Positions 49,148-64,000 of a stretch of 64,000 nt of DNA are shown here, in pieces. The stretch is taken from positions 62,001-126,000 of the forward strand of contig NZ_BAUX01000013.1 of the NCBI RefSeq assembly GCF_002897035.1. The letters run 5' to 3'. The stretch's first letter is position 1; every line of letters starts with the position of its first letter. The DNA is from Methylopila sp. Yamaguchi (lineage in GTDB: Bacteria; Pseudomonadota; Alphaproteobacteria; Rhizobiales; Methylopilaceae). The position numbers were made by a program, and so were the translations under genes. The notes under the pieces are model-generated. The model had not been told where the DNA came from. It made no database searches and saw only the letters and a program-made list of their open reading frames with translations.

Positions 49148-52100
49148 GCGCCGTTTCGCAGACGACGTCCCCCGAAACCTGGCCGCTGAGCCCCGAGCAG
49201 CGCGCTGCGAGCGGCCTGTCCGAAGCCTTCGTGGCGCAACTCGTCGCTGACCTTCCGGTCGACGAGGCATGGCTTCGCGCGACGCTCGCCGAAGCGGCCA
49301 TCCGTCACGACGCGCTCGCTCCGGCCTATGTCGCCGCCCCGGGCTACCGCGGGCTGCGCCGCGTTCCGCTTGGAGCGCCCGCCGCGCAGGGCTGGACTGT
49401 GCGGGACCTGCGCGGCCAAGAAGACGCCGAGGCCCGGATCGCGGAGGATCTCGAGGCGCTTCGAAGCGCGCCGTTCGATCTCGCGCGTGGGGAGACTCTG
49501 CGCGCGGCGCTGTGGCGGCTTGACGGGGGCGCATCCCGGATCGCGATCGCCGTCTCGCCGCTCGCCGCGGACCGGACGACGCTCGCGCTGCTCGCGGCGG
49601 CTCTTGCAGGGGAGGCGGCCACGTCTTCCGCGAGGCCGGACGAAGACGGCGCGACCTACGCTCAGTACGCCGATTGGCGCCGCGAGATGGAGGCTGACGA
49701 AGACGCTCCAAGAGGACGCGCCTACTGGCGGGGGCAGTCGGCCGCCGACGCCGCCCCGCCGCCGCTGACCTATCAGGAGGCGCATGCGAGCGGGCTCCGC
49801 GCGGAGCGCCGCGTCGCGATTGATCCGGACCAGTCGACGCGCTTCGCCGTTCTCGTCGGCGACGCCGGCCTCGAAGCCGGCCTGCTGGCTTTGTGGGCGG
49901 CCGTTCTCGGCCGGATTTCTGGCCAAGACGTGGTCTCCCTCGGCTGGCGACACGATTGCCGACGCGACTACGCGATGTTCGCGGGGGTCGCGGGACCGTT
50001 TGAGAAGACGTTGCCCCTCCGCGTCGGCTTCGACGCGGCGGCGTCGTTCGGCGATCATCTGGGGGGGCTCGTGGGCGAACTCGCCGCCCACCTCGACTGG
50101 CAGGAGCACCTGCCGCTCGACGGCGTCGATGCGGCGACGGCTTCGCCCCTCGGCTTCGGCCTGGACGTCGCCCCGGCGCTTTCCGGCGGATGGAGCCGAC
50201 GAGCCTTCGACGGACCTTCGGCGTTCGAACTCGAGCTCCGACCCGAGATCGACGCCGGCGACCGCCTCGTCGCGCTGGCCCTTTCCTGGGACACGGGCCG
50301 CTACGGCGAGGCTGCGACGGAGACGCTGCTCGAGCAGGTCGTGACGTTGCTGGGCGCGATCATAGCCCGTCCGGCGACGCCTCTCGGCGCCCTCGCCATT
50401 GTCGGACCAAAGGAGACCGCGCGCCTCGCGAGCCTGGACCGCGCGCATATCAAGCCTCCTTCCCGGTCGCCGCTTCTGCCCACCATCCTCGGCTGGGCCG
50501 AGCGCACGCCGGCCGCGCCGGCCCTCGCCGGCGGCGGAGTCACGTTGGACTACGCCGAGCTTGGGGAACGGGTTGGGCGCATCGCCTCGGCGCTTGTCGC
50601 GCGCGGCGTGGGGCCGGAGACGGTCGTCGCGCTGGATCTCCCCCGCTCCGTCGATCTCGTGGTCGCCCTTCTCGGCGTGTGGCGGTCGGGGGCGGCCTAT
50701 CTGCCGCTCGATCCGGCCTGGCCGGCGGCGCGCCGCCGCCAACTGCGCGAGGCCGCGGGCGCCGCGCTCGTGCTGCACGGCGGAGAGGTTGGCGACGCTC
50801 ATGTGGGAACTCCGGCGCTGTCCGTCGCGGACGCGCTTGCCGAGACGGCCGAAGTCACCCTGCCGCCGCTGGAAGCGCCGGAGGACCGGGCGGCCTATGT
50901 TCTGTTCACGTCCGGCTCGACCGGCGCGCCCAAGGGCGTGGTGGTCGAACACGGACAGCTCGCGAACTATGTCGCCGCCGTCCGGGACGCCGCGGACCTC
51001 GGCGGGAGCCGCCGCTTCGCGCTCGCTTCGACCGTCGCGGCCGACCTCGGCAACACCACGCTGTTCGCAGCGCTCGCCAACGGGGCCATTCTCGCCATCG
51101 CCAGCGAGGACGAGGCTCGAGAGGCCGACGCCTTCGCGTCCTTCCTGCGTCGGAACGCCGTCGACTGCGCGAAGTTCGCGCCGTCGCATCTCGCGGCCCT
51201 GCTCGACGGCGGAGACCCGGTGATCCCGGCGACCCTGATCCTCGGCGGAGAACCCGTCCCGCAAGCGCTGCTCGGACGGATCCGCGCGATCAATCCGGCG
51301 GCGCGCGTCGTCAACCACTACGGTCCGACGGAAACCACCGTCGGCGTGCTCGTCCACCACTGTGAGGTGGCCGACGCAGGTCCCGCGGCCCGGCTGACCC
51401 GCGCGCTCGACGGCAATGCGATCCTCGTGCTCGACGACGCCGGACGGCTCGCGGCGACGGGATCGGTGGGCCAGCTTCATGTCGGCGGAGCGCAGCTCTG
51501 TCGCGGCTATCTCGGGATGGAGGGCGCGGGCTTCGTCGACGATCCGACGACGCCCGGCCGTAGGCTCTATCCAACCGGCGATCTTGCCCGCTACCGCCCG
51601 GAAGGCGGCGTCGAGATCGTCGGGCGCGCGGACGGCCAGATCAAGATCAACGGCCACCGCGTCGAGCCCGGCGAGGTCGAGGCGACGCTTGCCGATCTCG
51701 AAGGCGTGCGGCAGGCGGCGGTTGACGTCCGCCGCGACGTGGACGGGATCGCCTCGCTCGTCGGCTTCGTGACGTCTGCGGACGACATCGACGTGGCGGC
51801 GCTGAAGGCGGCGCTCGCCGAACGGCTCCCCGCGCCGATGGTCCCCACGCGGATCGTAGCGCTCCAGCGGATGCCGCTGCTCGCCAACGGCAAGCTCGAC
51901 CGGGCGGCGCTCGCCGCGCGGGAGCTCGACGACGGCCGCGACGGCGTCGCCCCCCGCAACGCGCTTGAGACCGTGCTGCGCAATCTCGCCGCGGAGCTGC
52001 TGGGACGACCGGGGGCGTCGGTCGGCGTTACGGACGACTTCTTCGACCTGGGCGGCAACTCGTTGCTGGTGATCAAGTTCGTCGCGCGCGTCCGGAAGCT

Positions 52101-52292
52101 CTTCGGGCTCGACGTGCCGCCCGGCATCGTCTTCGACCATCCGAGCGTCGCGGCGCTCGCCGAGGCGTTGCGAGCCGGGGCGCCTGACGGGCGGCTCGAC
52201 AGGGTCGCGGAGCTGCGGCTGACCCTTGCGGCGCTGCCGGAGGACGAGAAGGCCAAGCCGCTCGCCGAGCCGACACCGGGGGCAACCGCGTC

Positions 52293-52296
<4 letters not shown>
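49144..52296 (+). CDS. NRPS module: interface (C-like) - A(Asp) - T
   Basis: 1050 residues, GTG start overlapping the previous stop. The first 415 residues are C-domain-like but the active-site HHxxxDG is replaced by VSPLAADR (near 136), so it should not condense; this matches interface domains that dock stand-alone Asp beta-hydroxylases. A domain about 440-930: [12 protein letters not shown] (near 585), [20 protein letters not shown]. Its substrate-pocket residues, aligned by eye to GrsA, read D-L-T-K-I-G-H-V-G-K, nearly the known Asp code. T domain about 950-1020, [10 protein letters not shown]. It installs Asp after the fatty acid, and the hydroxylase then adds the beta-OH. Confidence 0.9.
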
Positions 52297-60031
<7,735 letters not shown>

Positions 60032-60035
<4 letters not shown>

Positions 60036-63000
60036 ACGATCTGTCTCCGAACCGCGCCGCGCAACTTGCGGCGGTCGCCGAACGCGTCGCCGCGCTGCCG
60101 GCGGACAAGCGCCGGATTTTCCTGGCGCAGCTGCGGGACAAAAGGGTAGCGGCCGCGTCGCTGCCGACCCCACGCGCGTCGGTCGGCGAGACCTTCCCCC
60201 TGTCGGACGCGCAGACGCGCTTCTGGACGTTGTGGCGGCTCGATCCCACCAGCGGCGCCTACAACATCGCGTCCGGTCTCCGTCTGCTCGGGCCGCTCGA
60301 CGAGGCGGCCCTTGGCGCAGCGCTCGACGCGGTCGTCGCGCGCCACGATCAGCTTCGCGCGGCGTTCGGAGACAGTGACGCAGGCCCGTTCCAGCGCCTG
60401 CTCCCGCCGGTTTCCGGAACGATGTCCGTTGAGGACCTCTTGGGCCTGGCGGAGCCGGAGCGTCAAACTCGCCTCGACGCCCTGTCGCGAACGGACGCCG
60501 CGGCCCCCTTCGATCTTGCTGCCGGCCGGCCCTTCCGCGCGACCCTCATTCGGGAGGCGCCGGATCGCCGCACGCTGCTGCTGACGCTGCATCACATCGT
60601 GGCCGACGGCTGGTCGCTCGATCTGCTGAGCGCCGACATCGCCGCCGAATACGCGAAGGCGGCCGGCAAGCAGGGAGCGACGGCCGCCGAGGGCGCTCTC
60701 CGCTATGTCGATCACGCCGCGTGGCGCGAAAAGCTGCTGGAGGCCGGCGAGGGCGAGGCCGAACTGGACTTCTGGCGAGACACGCTCGGCGACGTCGACG
60801 ACGCGCTCGAGCTGCCGGCCGACCTGGGGCAGGCGGGACGCCCCGCCGGAGACGCGGGCCTCGTGCGCTTCGATCTGCCTGAGGACGTCGCGGACGCGCT
60901 CGCGGAGCTCTGCCGCGTCCGTGGCGCGACCCCGTTCATGGCGCTGCTTTCGGCCTTCGCCGCCCTGTTGTGGCGGCTTGGCGGCGAGCGCGAGTTCCGC
61001 GTCGGCGCCGCGGTCGCAAATCGAGCGACGCCGGACGTCGAAGCCGTGATCGGCTGCTTCGTCAATACGCTCGCCTTGCCCCTGCGGGTCGACCCTTGGA
61101 CGACCTTCTCCGCGCTCGTCGAGGCGACGCGGGCGACGGTGCTGAAGGCGCAGGCGCACCAGACCCTGCCCTTCGATCGTCTCGTGCGGGCGCTCAGGCC
61201 GGAACGCGTCCTCGACCGGACGCCGCTGTTTCAGGTCATGTTCCAGCATGACCGCGCGCGTCCCTTCCTCGCGCAGAGTTTTCCGGGCGTCGACGTCGAG
61301 CCTGTTCTGCGCGCGGGAGGGGGCGCCCATTTCGACCTGACGCTCACCACATTCGAGGACGGGACCGGGCGGCTCGGCGGAGTCTTCGGATACGACGCCT
61401 CGCGCTTCTCATCTGCGCGCGTCGAGGGCTGGGCGGAAGACTTCGCGCGTCTCCTCCGTGAAGTTCTGAGGTCGCCGGAAGCTGGCCTCGGCGCGATCGC
61501 CTGTTTTGCGGGCGACGCGCGGGAGGACGTGCGAGCGCGAGGCCGGCCCTATCCCGCGCCGGAGACCGACGGCCTTCTGGTTCACGAACGGATCGCGAGC
61601 TGGGCGTCCGCCGCGCCCGATCGCCCTGCGGTTCTGTTCGCCGACCGCTGCGTCTCGCGCGGCGAACTCGACCGCCGCGCGAACCGGATCGCGAACGCGC
61701 TGATCGCGGCCGGCGTGGCGCCCGACGCCCGGGTCGGCGTCGCCCTGGAGCGCTCGCCGGAGCTGCTCGCGGCGCTGCTCGGCGTGCTGAAGGCCGGCGG
61801 CGCCTTCCTGCCGCTTCCCGCGGAGTGGCCGGCGGACCGGGTCGCGGAGACGCTCGCAGACGCCGGCGTCGGCGTGATCCTGGTCGAGGGCGCGACACGT
61901 TCCCGGCTGCCGGAAACCAGCGCCCGTCTTATCGCCATCGACTCGGCCGACGCCGCCGGCGAGGCGGACGAGCCGCCCGGCCCGCCGCCGCTCCACCCCA
62001 AAAACCTCGCTTACGTGATCTACACCTCGGGCTCGACGGGACGTCCCAAGGGCGTCGGGGTCGCGCACGGGGCGATTGCGATGCATTGCGCCGCGACCGC
62101 GCCGCTCTACGACATGGATGAGCGCTCGCGCGAGTTCCATTTCATCAATTTCGCCTTCGATGGCGCGCACGAGCGCTGGCTTACCGCGCTGACCGTCGGG
62201 GCGAGCCTCGTGCTGCGCGACGAGGAGCTCTGGGCGCCCGAGCGCACGCTCGACGCCATCGGCCGATACGGCGTGACCAACGCCGGCTTCCCGCCGTCTT
62301 ACCTCACCGCCCTCGCCGCATCTGCGGCGGCGTCCTCGACCGCTCCTCAGGTAGATCTCTACTCCTTCGGCGGCGAGGCCATGCCGCGTTCAGGCTTCGA
62401 TCTCGCCCGCGCCGCGCTGCGGCCGCGCGTGCTGCTCAACGGCTACGGGCCGACGGAAGCGGTGGTGACCCCGCTGCTGTGGCGCATCGAGGCGGACCGG
62501 GACGCGGCCTTCGACGGGCCTTATGCGCCGATTGGCCGTCCGGTGGGCGACCGCTTCGCCTACATCCTCGACGACGCGCTGCGACCCGCGCCGGACGGCG
62601 TAGCGGGCGAGCTCTTCATCGGCGGCGCAGGGCTCGCGCGCGGCTACCTCGGACGGGCTGCGCTCACCGCCGAACGTTTCGTGCCGGACCCGTTCGGAGA
62701 GCCGGGCGGCCGGATGTTCCGGACCGGCGACCTCGTGCGCTGGGGCGCAGACGGATCGGTGGTCTATGTTGGCCGGGCCGACGAGCAGGTGAAGATCCGC
62801 GGCTACCGGATCGAACTTGGGGAGATCGAGGCCGCCCTCGTCGAGGCCGGCGCGCGCGAGGCGGTCGCCGTGGCCGCGGACGCGCCGAGCGGCCGACGGC
62901 TCGTCGCCTACGCGACGGGGGCCGACGAAGCGGCGCTACGCGACGCGCTCAAGCGCCGGCTGCCAGACTACATGGTCCCGTCGCGTATCGTGGTTCTTCC

Positions 63001-64000
63001 GGCGTTGCCCCGCACCGCCACGGGCAAGACCGATCGACGCGCGCTGCCTGCGGCGGACTGGAGCGCGGAGTCAGCCGGATCAACCCCGCCCGAGGGCGAG
63101 ATCGAAACGGCGCTCGCGGCGATCTGGGCCGACGTTCTCGCTTTGCAGGCGGTCGGAGGGACCGACAACTTCTTCGGGCTTGGAGGCGACTCGATCCTGT
63201 CGTTGCAGGTCGTGGCCCGGGCGCGCGCCGCAGGGCTTGCGATAACCCCCCGCCAGATATTCGAGCGGCCGACCGTGCGTGAACTGGCCGAAGTTGCGGA
63301 GCGCGCCAGTCCCGAGGCGGCCCCCGTCGTCCGCGGCGAGGGCGAGGCGGTTCTGACGCCGATCCAGCGCTGGTTCTTCGCGCTTGGCTTGGCGCGGCCG
63401 CAGCGGTGGAACCAGTCGGTCGAGCTGCGGTCCGACGAGGGGATCGACGCGAGCGCGGTCGCCGCAGCCGTCGCCGCGCTGGTCGAGCGGCACGACGCCC
63501 TCCGCTTCCGGTACGCCCGCGACGCGAAGACGGGCGAATGGCGGCAGTCCTATGCGCCGTCCGGACCAGAGGACGCGCCGCTCCTCTCGCGCGAGGTCGC
63601 GGACGAGGCGGCGCTCGCCGAGCTCTGCGAGGAGCTCCAGACCGGACTAGATCTCGACCGCGGTCCGCTGTTCAACGCGGCACTCGCGCGGCTCCCCGAC
63701 GGAAGCGCGCGGCTGCTTCTCGTCGCCCATCACCTCGTGGTCGACGGCGTGTCGTGGCGGATCCTGCTCGAGGATCTTGAACGGGCCTATCGCCAGGCGC
63801 TGTCGGGCGCGGCGATCGATCTCGGCCAGCGCAGCGCGCCCTTTTCCGCCTGGGGCGCACTCCTCATGGCGCATGCGCACGAAGTTAGCGCCGAGCGCGC
63901 CCATTGGCGCGACGCCCTGTCGGCCGGACGAGCCTGGCCGCCCTCGCGGCCAGAGGGCGCCGACCGGATCGCCGAAGCGGACCGCGTCCGTCTTTCCTTC
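60032..64000 (+). CDS. NRPS, C - A(basic) - T - E..., cut by the window end
   Basis: Open from the ATG at 60032 (overlapping the previous stop) to the last base with no stop, 1323 codons. C about 45-470: HHIVADGWS (near 187). A about 510-1000: [12 protein letters not shown] (near 660), pocket by eye D-G-E-G-S-G-G-V-T-K, again with Glu at position 239 and so probably a basic residue such as Lys, ornithine or hydroxyornithine. [11 protein letters not shown] (near 1050). The E domain begins near 1105 with [11 protein letters not shown] and has [10 protein letters not shown] (near 1233) before the sequence stops. The A-T-E part is closely similar to the first module of the previous protein. At least one more domain, probably a release thioesterase, must follow. 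Confidence 0.9.

Overview
The DNA is very GC-rich (about 70%), has tightly packed genes with ATGA/GTGA overlaps, and carries several small proteins of a kind seen in Hyphomicrobiales. It reads as a chromosomal segment of an alphaproteobacterium of that order (Methylobacterium/Methylopila/Hansschlegelia-like; the genus is a guess). No rRNA, tRNA, CRISPR array or intact insertion sequence was seen.

Layout. (1) 1-6800: a miscellaneous left part with a truncated exported protein, a DUF305 protein, small conserved proteins, a cold-shock gene and a transglutaminase-like gene that are both broken by a frameshift, and a UvrD-type helicase. (2) 7000-22400: a catabolic island. It holds two HyuA/HyuB (hydantoinase/oxoprolinase-type) pairs, an SsuABC-like ABC importer, an MmgE/PrpD protein and a D-threonine-aldolase-like PLP enzyme, with a LysR and a GntR/UTRA regulator reading away from the two gene blocks. 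They look like one uptake-and-degradation system for a cyclic amide/imide or N-carbamoyl-type compound whose identity cannot be read from sequence. (3) 22559-31274: a possible cyclic-nucleotide module. It has a small Pycsar-effector-like membrane protein, a 1214-residue FecR/TPR/outer-membrane-barrel protein, a CHASE2 class III nucleotide cyclase and, tail to tail with it, a Na+/H+ antiporter with a C-terminal cyclic-nucleotide-binding domain. (4) 31422-64000 (end): an NRPS siderophore locus that runs off the window.

The siderophore locus contains an Sfp-type phosphopantetheinyl transferase, a FhuA-type TonB receptor, a ferric-siderophore binding protein, a double-length FhuB permease, a FhuF-like Fe-S reductase, an ornithine/lysine N-hydroxylase, a GNAT acyltransferase, MbtH, a type II thioesterase, a stand-alone Fe(II)/2-oxoglutarate hydroxylase, a PvdE-like exporter and four NRPS proteins. 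Assembly order by reading domains: FAAL-T-C-TauD // interface-A(Asp)-T // C-A(basic)-T-E-C-A(Ser)-T // C-A(basic)-T-E... This predicts a fatty-acylated peptide starting beta-hydroxy-Asp, then a D-configured basic residue (probably acylated N-hydroxyornithine), Ser and a second D-configured basic residue, with the rest outside the window. Genes from mbtH to the window end are close-spaced or overlapping and probably one operon of more than 23 kb.

Most unusual points: the cyclase/effector/antiporter neighbourhood, the two hydroxylases facing a single visible Asp module, the doubled HyuAB island, two frameshifts 1.2 kb apart, and several inverted repeats in promoter regions.
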